Below are positions 7,807 to 15,654 of a stretch of DNA of 32,426 nt, one piece after another. A program made the position numbers and the translations under genes. The notes beneath the pieces are model-generated. The model was not told the DNA's origin. It did not search any database and was given only the letters and a program-made list of their open reading frames with translations. Source of the stretch: Candidatus Methylomirabilota bacterium. Its GTDB lineage: Bacteria; Methylomirabilota; Methylomirabilia; Rokubacteriales; CSP1-6. The DNA is taken from contig DATFVL010000061.1 of assembly GCA_035260325.1 (NCBI GenBank), positions 1 to 32,426 of the forward strand. Reading direction: 5' to 3'. Every line of letters begins with the position of its first letter. Position 1 is the first letter of the stretch.

Positions 7807-8682
7807 GTGGCGCGCCCGCGGGTCGTCCTGATCGGCGCGGCCGGCCAGCTCGGCTTCGACCTCGCCCGGACGTTCGACCTCGACGGCGAGCTGATCCCGC
7901 TCACGCGCGCCGATCTCGACGTGCTCGACGCGCCGCGGGTCGCGGCACGCCTCATGGCGCTCCGCCCCACCCACGTCGTAAACACCGCGGCCTACAACCG
8001 CGTGGACCAGGCGGAGGAGGACCCGGACGCGGCGTTCGCGCTCAACGCCCGCGCCGTCGGCGACCTCGCGGCCGCCTGCCAGCGGCTCGGCGCCACGCTC
8101 GTCCACTTCTCCACCGACTACGTCTTCGACGGCCGCCGCGCGACGCCGTACCTCGAGTCGGACGCGCCGAACCCCCTCTCGGTCTACGCGGAGTCCAAGC
8201 TCGCGGGCGAGCGGGCGGCGCTCGAGCGCTGCGAGCGCGCCCACGTGTTCCGCGTCTGCGGGCTCTACGGCGTCGCGCGGAGCTCCGGCAAGGGCGGGAC
8301 GAACTTCGTCGAGACCATGCTGCGCTTGGCGGCCGAGGGCAAGCGGATCCGGGTCGTCGCCGACCAGGTGCTGGGGCCGAGCTACACCCTCGACCTCGCG
8401 CGAAAGGTCTGGAAGATCCTGCCGCGCGCCGAGCATCCCATCTACCACCTCACGAGCGCCGGCGCGACGAGCTGGTACGGCTTCGCGCGGCGGGTGTTCG
8501 AGCTCGCCGGGGTGACGCCGGACCTCGCGCCCGTGACCGCGGCCGAGTTCGGCGCCCGGGCGCGGCGCCCCGCCTACTCGGTCCTCGGCCACGCGAACCT
8601 GGCCGCCCTCGGCGAGGCCGACCTCCGCTCCTGGGACGCGGCGCTCACGGCCTACGTCGCCGAGCGCTCGTCGTCCCGGTAA
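7807..8682 (+). CDS. rmlD: dTDP-4-dehydrorhamnose reductase-like SDR (RmlD family)
   Basis: The 291-residue protein is an extended short-chain dehydrogenase. It has a nucleotide-binding GAAGQLG (10-16), VVNTAAYNRVDQAEED (family signature, about 57-72), FSTDYVFDG with T103, and catalytic Y127/K131 in YAESK. RmlD reduces dTDP-4-keto-rhamnose with NADPH, the last step of dTDP-L-rhamnose synthesis for cell-surface sugars. RmlA, B and C are not in the window, so a related sugar-nucleotide reductase cannot be excluded. It starts at GTG 7807, four bases after the receiver gene, and probably shares its transcript. Its last 31 bases overlap the 3' end of the convergent gene on the other strand. Confidence 0.88.
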   Translation: MARPRVVLIGAAGQLGFDLARTFDLDGELIPLTRADLDVLDAPRVAARLMALRPTHVVNTAAYNRVDQAEEDPDAAFALNARAVGDLAAACQRLGATLVHFSTDYVFDGRRATPYLESDAPNPLSVYAESKLAGERAALERCERAHVFRVCGLYGVARSSGKGGTNFVETMLRLAAEGKRIRVVADQVLGPSYTLDLARKVWKILPRAEHPIYHLTSAGATSWYGFARRVFELAGVTPDLAPVTAAEFGARARRPAYSVLGHANLAALGEADLRSWDAALTAYVAERSSSR

Positions 8683-9533
8683 CGCTCGGCCAGCGCCAGC
8701 TGGGCGGTCACGCCGATCAGCTCGTTGAAGTCGCGGAAGTTCATGTAGCGGTCCTTCAGCGCCAGCACGTCGTCGCGCGCCTTCACTTCGCCGAGGAACG
8801 CCCGGATCGCCTGGACGCCGACGAGGAGCGTGTCCACCGGGAGCAGGATGATCGCGTAGCCGAGGCCGCGCAGCGTCGGGAACGGCAGGAGCGGCGAGCG
8901 CCCGCCCGGCGCGTAGTTGTAGAGGAGGGGCGTGTCGAAGGCGCGCGCGACCCGCTCCACCTGCGCCGCGTCGCGCGGCGCCTCGACGAAGAGCACGTCG
9001 GCGCCGGCCTTCGCCGCGGCCTCGCCACGGCGGAGCGCCTCGTCGAAGTCCACGGCCGAGATCGCGTCGGTCCGCGCAATGATCAGGAGGTCCGGATCGC
9101 GACGCGCCTCCACCGCCGCGCGGATCTTGCCCGCGAACTCGCCGCGCGGGATCACCTGGTGGCCGGAGAGGTGGCCGCAGCGCTTGGGGGTGATCTGGTC
9201 CTCGATGTGGAGCGCCGCCACGCCCGCGGCCTCGTAGGTCTGGACCGTCCGGCGGACGTTGAGCGCGTTGCCGTAGCCCGTGTCCGCGTCGGCGATCAGC
9301 GGGATGTCCACGACCGCCGCCAGGTTGCGCGCGTTGTCGGCCATCTCGGCGAGGCCCGCGAAGCCGAGGTCGGGCAGGCCGAGCCGCGAGGCGGCCGTGC
9401 CGTAGCCGGTCATGTAGACCGCGGGGAAGCCCGCCTGCTGGACGAGCCGCGCGGAGATGCCGTCGTAGGCGCCGGGGACGACGAGGCCCTGCTTCTTCTC
9501 GACGAGCGTTCGGAGCGTGCGGCGAGGCGTCAT
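8652..9533 (-). CDS. Isocitrate lyase / PEP mutase superfamily carbon-carbon lyase
   Basis: The 293-residue protein matches the ICL/PEP-mutase superfamily. It has GAYDGISARL near the N-terminus, the metal-binding DADTGYGN (82-89), IEDQ (110-113) and the lyase loop KRCGH (117-121) with catalytic C119. The KRCGH cysteine argues for a lyase such as a methylisocitrate- or dimethylmalate-type lyase rather than a phosphonate-forming PEP mutase. The exact 2-hydroxy/2-methyl diacid is unknown. The ATG at 9533 overlaps the stop of the upstream M48 protease (ATGA), so the two are co-transcribed. The 3' end overlaps the converging rmlD by 31 bases. Confidence 0.88.
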   Translation of the reverse strand: MTPRRTLRTLVEKKQGLVVPGAYDGISARLVQQAGFPAVYMTGYGTAASRLGLPDLGFAGLAEMADNARNLAAVVDIPLIADADTGYGNALNVRRTVQTYEAAGVAALHIEDQITPKRCGHLSGHQVIPRGEFAGKIRAAVEARRDPDLLIIARTDAISAVDFDEALRRGEAAAKAGADVLFVEAPRDAAQVERVARAFDTPLLYNYAPGGRSPLLPFPTLRGLGYAIILLPVDTLLVGVQAIRAFLGEVKARDDVLALKDRYMNFRDFNELIGVTAQLALAERYRDDERSAT

Positions 9534-10621
9534 GCGGGCTCTCCTCTGGCGCGCGCGATCCGCCGATCGAGCGCGGGATGCGAGTACAGCACGAGCTCCT
9601 TCAGCCGGCCCGGGCGCCGCTCGGCGAGGTTCAGGTCGCCGAGCCGCTCCATCGCGCTGATGAATGCCGCCGGGTTGCCGGTGGCGGCGAGGGCGAAGTC
9701 GTCCGCCTCCCGCTCGATCCGGCGCGAGAAGCCGTTGCCGAGCGGCAGCGTGGCGAGGCCCAGGACGAGCAGGATCAGTGCGAGCGCGGGCATGCCCGCC
9801 GGATCGGCGGGGCCCGCGAGGCCGAGCGCGCCGGCACCGGCCCGGAGCAGCCGGTCCGCGAGCCCGAACGTCACGACCGTCAACGTCCCCTGCACGGCGA
9901 GGCCCCGGCGCACGTCGCCGTGAGCGTGGTGGCCGAGCTCGTGGGCGAGCACGGACTCGATCTCGTCCGCGGTGAAGCCCGCGAGGAGCGTGTCGAACAG
10001 GATGATGCGGCGCGTGCGGCCCCACCCCACGACCGCCGCGTTCGCCGTGCGGCCGCGGCGCGACTGGTCGGCGACGCTCACGTCCACGGCGCCTACGCCC
10101 ATGCGCCGCGCGAGCGCCAGGAGACGCTCGCGCAGGGCCGCGTCCTCGAGGGGTCGGAGCCGATAGAAGAGCGGGACGATCCAGACCGGGAGCACGAACG
10201 CGAGCGCGGCCTCCGCGACGACGAAGACGGCGGCGGCCGCGAGCCACCACCACGCGGTCGCGCGGAGCAGCGCGTAGACGATCTCGACCGCGGCGAGCCC
10301 GAGCGCCCCGGCGAGGAGCGCCGCCTTCGCGCGGTCGGCGAGCCACGCGGCGAGCCGCTGGTGGAGGAGGCCGTAGCGGCGCGGCAGCCACCACCCGCGC
10401 GCCCACGCGAGCGGGAAGATCAGCACGCCGTGCGCGGCGCCGAGCGCCGCCGCGACGGCGGCGAGCTGGCCCCAGGCCCCGCCCGGCGCCGCCGCGGCGG
10501 CGCGCGCGAGGGCGTGGGCCGAGCCGGTCAGGAGCACGGCGAGGAGATAACCCGCCGAGACCGCGAGCTCGGCGACCGCGAGGGCGAGCTGCAGGCGTTG
10601 ATAGCGAGCCGCGTCGGGCAT
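9530..10621 (-). CDS. M48 (Ste24/HtpX-type) membrane zinc metalloprotease
   Basis: The 363-residue protein contains the zinc motif HELGHH (H227, E228, H231) and the downstream EREAD (third-ligand glutamate E303), both required for M48 peptidases. Five or more hydrophobic segments precede and follow the catalytic block, so it is anchored in the inner membrane with the active site on the cytosolic face, by analogy with Ste24/HtpX. Likely job: membrane-protein quality control. The ATG at 10621 was chosen over an upstream extension because TACAAT stands just five bases ahead of it and the extension has no family similarity. It is the first gene of a two-gene unit with the lyase, and divergent from the MoxR/CoxE unit. 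Confidence 0.88.
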   Translation of the reverse strand: MPDAARYQRLQLALAVAELAVSAGYLLAVLLTGSAHALARAAAAAPGGAWGQLAAVAAALGAAHGVLIFPLAWARGWWLPRRYGLLHQRLAAWLADRAKAALLAGALGLAAVEIVYALLRATAWWWLAAAAVFVVAEAALAFVLPVWIVPLFYRLRPLEDAALRERLLALARRMGVGAVDVSVADQSRRGRTANAAVVGWGRTRRIILFDTLLAGFTADEIESVLAHELGHHAHGDVRRGLAVQGTLTVVTFGLADRLLRAGAGALGLAGPADPAGMPALALILLVLGLATLPLGNGFSRRIEREADDFALAATGNPAAFISAMERLGDLNLAERRPGRLKELVLYSHPALDRRIARARGEPA

Positions 10622-10626
10622 GACGC

Positions 10627-10632
10627 ATTGTA
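10627..10632 (-). promoter_or_regulatory. -10 hexamer TACAAT immediately before the M48 start codon
   Basis: On the minus strand TACAAT (10632-10627) ends five bases before the ATG at 10621. This leaves no room for a ribosome binding site and suggests a leaderless mRNA. Confidence 0.4.
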
Positions 10633-10714
10633 GACAACTGCGGGCCGGGTTACCGAAGAAGAGGCAGGGTGCAATCCCTTCCTCCGGAGAGGGCACGCTC
10701 GAGAGGGAGGACGA

Positions 10715-10730
10715 CTGTGAAGATTCACAG
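10715..10730. promoter_or_regulatory. Perfect dyad CTGTGAA-GA-TTCACAG, Crp/Fnr-like operator candidate
   Basis: A perfect 7+7 palindrome with a 2-base centre lies in the 268-base divergent region between the M48 and MoxR genes. Its core is TGTGA-N4-TCACA: Crp half-sites with the four-base spacing used by Fnr-type proteins. It could be an operator for a Crp/Fnr-family factor acting on either unit, or a chance hairpin. The rest of the 10622-10889 gap shows no gene. Confidence 0.35.
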
Positions 10731-10838
10731 GATCGGGAACGCGGGCGCTCGCGTCCGCGGTGTCCAGCTCAGGCATCGGCCCGATGCCGTCAGACGTTGC
10801 CAGGCACAGTACCCGCTGCCCGCCGGACGGGAATCCGC

Positions 10839-10844
10839 TACAAT
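10839..10844 (+). promoter_or_regulatory. -10 hexamer TACAAT upstream of the MoxR/CoxE unit
   Basis: TACAAT at 10839-10844 matches the -10 consensus TATAAT at five of six positions. The transcript would carry a leader of about 40 bases that includes GAGGAG five bases before the ATG at 10890. No convincing -35 is seen. Confidence 0.4.
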
Positions 10845-10889
10845 GAACGCTAATTCATCTCATCTCACGTCGTCTCACGAGGAGCCATC

Positions 10890-11798
10890 ATGTTCGAGTC
10901 CGTCGAGGAGGTCCAGCAGCGGTTCATCGCCGCGCGCTACATCGCGAGCCGGCGGATCGCCACCGTCGTGTTCCTCGCCGCCCGCATGGGCCGTCCGGTG
11001 CTCGTCGAAGGGCCCGCGGGCGTCGGCAAGACCGAGCTCGCGAAGACGCTGTCGGACGTCACCCGGCGCCGGCTCATCCGGCTCCAGTGCTACGAGGGGC
11101 TCGACGAGGGCAAGGCGCTCTACGAGTGGAAGTACGCCAAGCAGCTCCTCTACACGCAGCTCCTGCGCGACCGCATCGGCGAGCTGATCGCCGACGCGCC
11201 GTCGCTGCCGGACGCCGTCGCGAAGATCGCCGGGCAGGAGGACGCGTTCTTCTCGTTCCGCTTCCTCTCGCCGCGCCCGCTCCTCTCCGCGATCCTCGCC
11301 GAGGAGCCCGTCGTCCTCCTCGTGGACGAGATCGACAAGGCCGAGCCCGAGTTCGAGGCGTTCCTGCTCGAGGTGCTGTCGGACTTCCAGGTCTCGGTCC
11401 CCGAGCTCGGCACGGTCGTGGCCAAGCACATCCCCCTCGTCGTGCTCACGTCGAACAACGCGCGCGAGCTGTCCGACGGGCTCAAGCGGCGGTGCCTGCA
11501 CCTCTTCATCGACTTCCCGGTCCCGGCGGACGAGCTGGCGATCATCCGCCTCAAGGTGCCGGAGATCCCGGAGAAGCTCGCCGCGGCGGTCGTCGCGGCC
11601 GTCCAGAAGATCCGGGCGATGGACCTCCGGAAGCTCCCGTCCATCTCGGAGTCGCTCGACTGGGCGCGCTCGCTCGTGATCCTGAACGCCCGGGAGCTCT
11701 CGCCCGAGCTCGTCGAGTCCACGCTGACGATGCTCGTCAAGCACGAGAAGGACCTCGAGCGCGTGAAGGGCGCGCTCGACAAGGTGCTCGCCGAGTAG
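10890..11798 (+). CDS. MoxR-type AAA+ ATPase (CoxD-like)
   Basis: The 302-residue protein is a MoxR-group AAA+ ATPase. It has Walker A GPAGVGKT (41-48), Walker B VVLLVDEIDK (141-150), a sensor-1-like LTSNN and an arginine-rich LKRRCLHLFIDFP block. MoxR proteins work as chaperones that load or activate metalloenzymes together with a VWA-domain partner, and exactly such a partner follows. The pair resembles CoxD/CoxE, which mature the Mo-Cu CO dehydrogenase, but no cox structural genes are in view, so the client is unknown. ATG 10890 has a good GAGGAG ribosome binding site. The next gene begins three bases after its stop. Confidence 0.9.
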   Translation: MFESVEEVQQRFIAARYIASRRIATVVFLAARMGRPVLVEGPAGVGKTELAKTLSDVTRRRLIRLQCYEGLDEGKALYEWKYAKQLLYTQLLRDRIGELIADAPSLPDAVAKIAGQEDAFFSFRFLSPRPLLSAILAEEPVVLLVDEIDKAEPEFEAFLLEVLSDFQVSVPELGTVVAKHIPLVVLTSNNARELSDGLKRRCLHLFIDFPVPADELAIIRLKVPEIPEKLAAAVVAAVQKIRAMDLRKLPSISESLDWARSLVILNARELSPELVESTLTMLVKHEKDLERVKGALDKVLAE

Positions 11799-11801
11799 TC
11801 C

Positions 11802-13211
11802 TTGGACGAGCGGATCCTCGAGTTCATCGGCGACCTCCGCCGCGCGGAGGTGCGGATCTCGCCCTCCGAGGCGCTCGACGCGCTCGCCGCCGCGTCCGAG
11901 GTCGGGCTCGTCGACCGCGAGACGTTCAAGACCACGCTCGCCGCGACGCTGGTCAAGGAGTTCCGCGACCAGCCGACGTTCGACCGCCTCTTCGACCTCT
12001 ACTTCCTCGACCTCGAGGCGCTCGGGCAGGGACTCCAGAAGGCGCTCGGGCCCGCCGACCCGCGCGTGCAGGACATGCTCGACCGGCTGCTGGCCGAGGA
12101 GGGGATGGAGCTCGACGACCTCACCGAGCTCCTCATGCGCGGCGGCGGGAGCGAGATGGAGATGGCCATCCGCGCCTCGGGCCAGAACGCCGGGCTCGAG
12201 CGGCTCATGTACTTCCTCCAGGTCGGCTTCTTCTCGCGCCGGATCTCGGACCGCTTCGACTGGTCGGCGACCGAGGCCGACCTGGAGCGGCTCATGAAAA
12301 TGCTCGAGGCGCGCGGCCTCGACCCGGGCCAGCTCGCCCGCATCCGCAACTACCTCGAGCTGCGGCTCGAGGCGTTCAAGCGGATGATCCGCCAGCACGT
12401 CGAACGCGAGCTGGAGCGGCGCGCCTACCGCCAGGGCGAGAAGCTCACGCGCGAGGTCCTGTCCGAGAAGCCGCTCTTCGCGCTGACGCCGGACGAGATC
12501 GCGCAGATGAAGGCGGTCGTCGCGCGGCTCGCGCGGAAGATCAAGGACGCGCTGGCCCTGCGCCAGCGCCAGGAGCACCGCGGCCGCATCGACACGCGGC
12601 GCACCACGCGCAAGAGCCTCCAGTACGGCGGCATCCCGATGGAGATCTTCCTGAAGCGGCGCCACCGCGAGAAGCCGAAGCTCGTCACGGTCTGCGACGT
12701 CTCGGACTCGGTCCGCAACGCCTCCCGCTTCATGCTCCAGCTCGTCTGGAGCCTCCAGGAGTGCTTCAGCCGGGTGCGCTCCTACGTCTTCGTCTCGGAG
12801 ATCGCGGAGGTGACGCAGGCGTTCAACACCTACCCGGTGGAGCGCGCGATCGAGTGGGCGCTCAAGGGCGCGCCGGTGGACTTCCACTGCCGCTCGGACT
12901 TCGGCTACGCGTTCAGCCGCTTCGCGCGGACCGAGCTCGACATGCTCGACCGGAAGACGACGATCCTGGTCCTGGGCGACGCGCGCAATAACTACAACGA
13001 CCCGCAGGCGTGGGCGCTCCGGCTCATCCGCGAGCGCGTGAAGGGCATCATCTGGCTCAACCCCGAGGGGCAGTGGGGCTGGGGCATCGGCGACAGCGTC
13101 ATGCCCCTCTACTCGCCCTCGTGTGACTTCGTGCGCGAGTGCCGGACGATCGCCCAGCTCGGCGAGGTCGTGGACAACCTCGTGCACCACTGGTGGAGGC
13201 GCGGACGATGA
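11802..13211 (+). CDS. VWA-domain CoxE-like protein
   Basis: The 469-residue protein has a charged helical N-terminal two thirds and a C-terminal von Willebrand factor A domain. The metal-ion-dependent adhesion site begins with DVSDS (299-303) and a later LGDARNN supplies a further candidate MIDAS residue. Family: CoxE-like partners of MoxR ATPases. It most likely binds the ATPase and a client metalloprotein in the cytoplasm; no signal peptide is present. The start TTG at 11802 lies three bases after the moxR stop. A GTG or ATG fitting the family N-terminus is not available nearby, so translation may rely on coupling. Its TGA overlaps the next ATG (ATGA at 13208-13211). Confidence 0.88.
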   Translation: MDERILEFIGDLRRAEVRISPSEALDALAAASEVGLVDRETFKTTLAATLVKEFRDQPTFDRLFDLYFLDLEALGQGLQKALGPADPRVQDMLDRLLAEEGMELDDLTELLMRGGGSEMEMAIRASGQNAGLERLMYFLQVGFFSRRISDRFDWSATEADLERLMKMLEARGLDPGQLARIRNYLELRLEAFKRMIRQHVERELERRAYRQGEKLTREVLSEKPLFALTPDEIAQMKAVVARLARKIKDALALRQRQEHRGRIDTRRTTRKSLQYGGIPMEIFLKRRHREKPKLVTVCDVSDSVRNASRFMLQLVWSLQECFSRVRSYVFVSEIAEVTQAFNTYPVERAIEWALKGAPVDFHCRSDFGYAFSRFARTELDMLDRKTTILVLGDARNNYNDPQAWALRLIRERVKGIIWLNPEGQWGWGIGDSVMPLYSPSCDFVRECRTIAQLGEVVDNLVHHWWRRGR

Positions 13212-13864
13212 AGTGGGTCGCGGTGACGGCGCTCACGCTGCTCGCCGCCTCGCCCGCCGCGGCGCAGCCGCCCGAGTGCGTCACGCTCGAGGACTTCGCG
13301 AAGGCGAAGCCCGGCGAGTTCCCCACCGACTGGAAGCCGCGCAAGGACGCGGGCAAGGACGTCTACAAGGTGATGGAGGACCAGGGCCTTCGCTTCCTCC
13401 GCGCGGCGTCGAAGGGGCTCGGCATCCAGGCCGCGAAGCAGGTCGAGTGGGACTTCGGCCAGTACCCGATGCTCGCCTGGTCGTGGCGGCCGCGCGAGTT
13501 CCCGAAGGGCGGCGACGAGCGCGACTCCGGCACCAACGACAGCGCCCTCGCCGTCTACCTGCTGGTCCCGTACTCCCGCATCACCGGGCCGAAGGCGGTC
13601 AAGTACGTCTGGAGCGAGAAGGTGCCGGTCGGCACGCACCTGAGCTCCAACTACGGCCTCACGCAGGTGGTCGTCCTCCGGAGCGGCCGTCCGGACAAGG
13701 ACGACTGGGTCGAGGAGAAGGTGAACGCCCTCGCCGACTACAGGAAGCTCTTCAGCGAGGGCGACACGCCCAAGCCCGCCGGCATCGCCGTCCTCACCGA
13801 TGCCGACGACACCAAGTCCACCGCCCAGGGCGACTACACGAACTTCCGCGCCTGCCGGCGCTAG
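13208..13864 (+). CDS. Exported DUF3047 family protein
   Basis: The 218-residue protein has an N-terminal signal peptide (hydrophobic 4-16, then PAAAQP) and a body matching my memory of DUF3047: a beta-rich protein with LAWSWRPREFPKGGDER, a run AVYLLVP, and a C-terminal segment IAVLTDADDTKSTAQGDY containing an acidic cluster that could bind metal. The function of the family is unknown. It is the third gene of the MoxR/CoxE unit, joined by a 4-base stop/start overlap, so the ATPase/VWA pair may serve an envelope process. The closing CRR is followed by a degraded response-regulator fragment. Confidence 0.82.
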   Translation: MKWVAVTALTLLAASPAAAQPPECVTLEDFAKAKPGEFPTDWKPRKDAGKDVYKVMEDQGLRFLRAASKGLGIQAAKQVEWDFGQYPMLAWSWRPREFPKGGDERDSGTNDSALAVYLLVPYSRITGPKAVKYVWSEKVPVGTHLSSNYGLTQVVVLRSGRPDKDDWVEEKVNALADYRKLFSEGDTPKPAGIAVLTDADDTKSTAQGDYTNFRACRR

Positions 13865-13891
13865 CGGACCGGCCGCGGGCGCGAGGCGGCG

Positions 13892-14011
13892 ATGCCCCAG
13901 GAGATCCTGGTCGTCGAGGAAGAGCCCGACATCCGGAGCCTCGTGGTCATGCACCTCGAGCGCGAGGGCTTCCGCTGCCGGACGGCCGCGAGCGGGCACA
14001 CGCTCGCCTGA
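13892..14011 (+). pseudogene. Truncated response-regulator receiver remnant (39 codons)
   Basis: ATG at 13892 opens a 39-codon frame ending at TGA 14009-14011. Its sequence is the first beta-alpha-beta part of an OmpR-type receiver: ILVVEEEPDIRSLV, then HLEREGFRCRTAASG. The phospho-acceptor aspartate, the lysine and any output domain are missing. Only about 40 bases separate the stop from the ABC transporter gene, so the rest has been deleted rather than shifted out of frame. Whether the short peptide is made is unknown. Confidence 0.65.
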
Positions 14012-14036
14012 GATCGCGGCGTCGTCGCGGATTCTC

Positions 14037-14042
14037 TATACT
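14037..14042 (+). promoter_or_regulatory. -10 hexamer TATACT close to the ABC ATPase start
   Basis: TATACT ends eight bases before the GTG at 14051, the same hexamer and near-same spacing as at 7356-7361. No Shine-Dalgarno fits between, which suggests a leaderless start. Confidence 0.4.
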
Positions 14043-14050
14043 TACGACCC

Positions 14051-14818
14051 GTGCCAGACCCGATCTTCCAGGCCGAGCGCGTGTCGCTCACGTACCCGGA
14101 CGGTGAGGGCCGTCCGCGGGCGCCGGTCCTGGACGACGTGTCGCTGGAGGTGGAGCGCGGCGGCGCGCTCACGCTGGTCGGCCCCTCGGGCTCGGGCAAA
14201 TCCACGCTCCTCCGCTGTCTCAACCGGCTCGTGGAGCCGACGGGCGGGACGGTGCGCTTCGACGGCCGCGACATCCGGTCGCTCGACCCCCGCGACCTTC
14301 GACGCCGAGCCGCGCTGGTGATGCAGACGCCCGTGCTCTTCGAGGGCACGGTCGGGGACAATCTCCGCATCCGACCCGCCGACGCCCCGGGCGATTTCTC
14401 CGAGGCGCGGCTGGCGGCCGCGCTCGCCGAGGTGGGCCTCGACCCGGACTTCCTCGACCGCGACGCCGCCACCCTGTCCGGCGGTGAGAAGCAGCGGGTG
14501 ACGATCGCCCGGGCGCTCCTGCGCGACCCGCAGGCCCTCCTGCTCGATGAGCCCACCTCGGCGCTGGACCCGCCCAACGCGGCGCTGGTCGTCGAGACGA
14601 TCTCCCGGCTGCGGGAGACGCGCGGCCTCTCCATCGTCGCCGTGACGCATCAGCCGGAGCTCGTCCGCCGTCTCGGCGGCCGGCTGCTCTACCTCGTGAA
14701 GGGGCGGGCGCAGGCGTACGAGCGCATCGACGCCGCCGCGTCCGGCGCCGTCACCGATGCGCGGCTGCAGGCGTTCCTGGCCGGCGAACGCGCGCCCGCC
14801 GGCCCCGGCGGCGCATGA
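14051..14818 (+). CDS. fetA: ABC transporter ATP-binding protein, FetA/YbbL-like
   Basis: The 255-residue ATPase has Walker A GPSGSGKST (44-52), a Q-loop (VMQTP), the signature LSGGE (142-146), Walker B LLLDEP (163-168) and the H-loop in AVTHQ. It is encoded directly before a FetB/YbbM-type permease and the stop and start overlap (ATGA at 14815-14818), which fixes the pairing. In Escherichia coli FetAB is linked to iron export under oxidative stress; in other bacteria homologues are annotated as metal or phosphate-like transporters. Export of iron or another metal is therefore an inference. The C-terminal tail after VKGRAQAYE is Ala/Gly-rich and less conserved. Confidence 0.85.
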   Translation: MPDPIFQAERVSLTYPDGEGRPRAPVLDDVSLEVERGGALTLVGPSGSGKSTLLRCLNRLVEPTGGTVRFDGRDIRSLDPRDLRRRAALVMQTPVLFEGTVGDNLRIRPADAPGDFSEARLAAALAEVGLDPDFLDRDAATLSGGEKQRVTIARALLRDPQALLLDEPTSALDPPNAALVVETISRLRETRGLSIVAVTHQPELVRRLGGRLLYLVKGRAQAYERIDAAASGAVTDARLQAFLAGERAPAGPGGA

Positions 14819-15609
14819 CCGGCGCCGCGGGCGTGATCGATCTCTCGGTCTGGCAGCTCGCGGTGGCGCTGCTGCTCGTCGGCGTGGTCGTGGCGGTCTC
14901 GTTCCGCCAGGCCCTGGGGCTCGAGCGCGATCTCGTGATCGGCTCCGTCCGGACCATCGTCCAGCTCTACCTGGTCGGCCTCATCCTCGCCGCGGTGTTC
15001 GCGGCGGCGCGCTGGTACTGGGTCGTGCTGATCCTGGCGGTGATGACGGCCGTCGCGACGCACGCGGCGGTGTCGCGGCTCAGGAAGCCGATCCCCGGCG
15101 GGTACCAGATCGCCGCCGCCGCGCTGACGGTCTCGACGGCGGCGACGCTCGCGTACGTGATCGGCGTGGTCGTCCGCGTGCGCCCCTGGTACGAGCCCCA
15201 GTACATCATTCCCATCGCGGGCATGATCCTCGGCAACTCGATGACGAGCGCCGCGCTGGCCGGCGATCGCCTGCAGGGCGACCTCCGGGCCCGCGCGGAC
15301 GAGGTGGAGGCGCGGCTCGCCCTCGGCTTCTCCGGGCGCGAGGCGGTGCAGCCCATGGTGCGCGCGTCGCTGCGGGCCGCGATGATCCCGACCGTGAGCG
15401 GGATGATGACGGTCGGCCTGGTGCAGCTCCCGGGGATGATGACGGGCCAGATCCTCGCGGGCTCGTCCCCGCTCGTGGCGATCCGCTACCAGATGGTCGT
15501 CGTGTTCATGCTCGCGGCGGCCACGGCCATGGGGTCGCTCCTCTTCGTCCGGCTCGCCGCACGGCGCTACCTCACGGACGCCCACCAGCTCCGGCGGTAC
15601 CTGCTCTAG
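14815..15609 (+). CDS. fetB: ABC transporter permease, FetB/YbbM-like
   Basis: The 264-residue integral membrane protein has about seven hydrophobic segments. It carries the UPF0014/FetB hallmarks: VRTIVQLYLVG near the N-terminus, the IPIAGMILGNSMT motif around 137-149, and TVSGMMTVGLVQLPGMMTGQILAG in the second half (read in parts). These conserved blocks identify the family with confidence. It acts with the preceding ATPase. The ATG at 14815 overlaps the ATPase stop. Substrate by homology would be iron, but nothing in the sequence proves it. No substrate-binding protein is encoded nearby, consistent with an exporter. Confidence 0.88.
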   Translation: MTGAAGVIDLSVWQLAVALLLVGVVVAVSFRQALGLERDLVIGSVRTIVQLYLVGLILAAVFAAARWYWVVLILAVMTAVATHAAVSRLRKPIPGGYQIAAAALTVSTAATLAYVIGVVVRVRPWYEPQYIIPIAGMILGNSMTSAALAGDRLQGDLRARADEVEARLALGFSGREAVQPMVRASLRAAMIPTVSGMMTVGLVQLPGMMTGQILAGSSPLVAIRYQMVVVFMLAAATAMGSLLFVRLAARRYLTDAHQLRRYLL

Positions 15610-15642
15610 GAGCGCGCCGGGTCGCGGCGACCCGGGGTGTGT

Positions 15643-15648
15643 TAGCCT
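15643..15648 (+). promoter_or_regulatory. -10-like hexamer TAGCCT before the selenoprotein operon
   Basis: TAGCCT ends six bases before the ATG at 15655, in a 45-base gap after fetB. It keeps the TANNNT pattern and the spacing seen at other starts here. Weak on its own. Confidence 0.3.
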
Positions 15649-15654
15649 CTCCCC

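Noticed and set aside
10622-10889. A riboswitch or small gene in the M48 / MoxR gap
   Set aside because: No conserved riboswitch core was recognised and the short frames lack codon bias. Only a dyad and a -10 hexamer are supported.
10875-13190. A very long open frame on the minus strand antisense to moxR and coxE
   Set aside because: Its product is an Arg/Glu/Leu/Val-rich string without domain features. It is the GC-rich codon shadow of two well-identified genes on the other strand.
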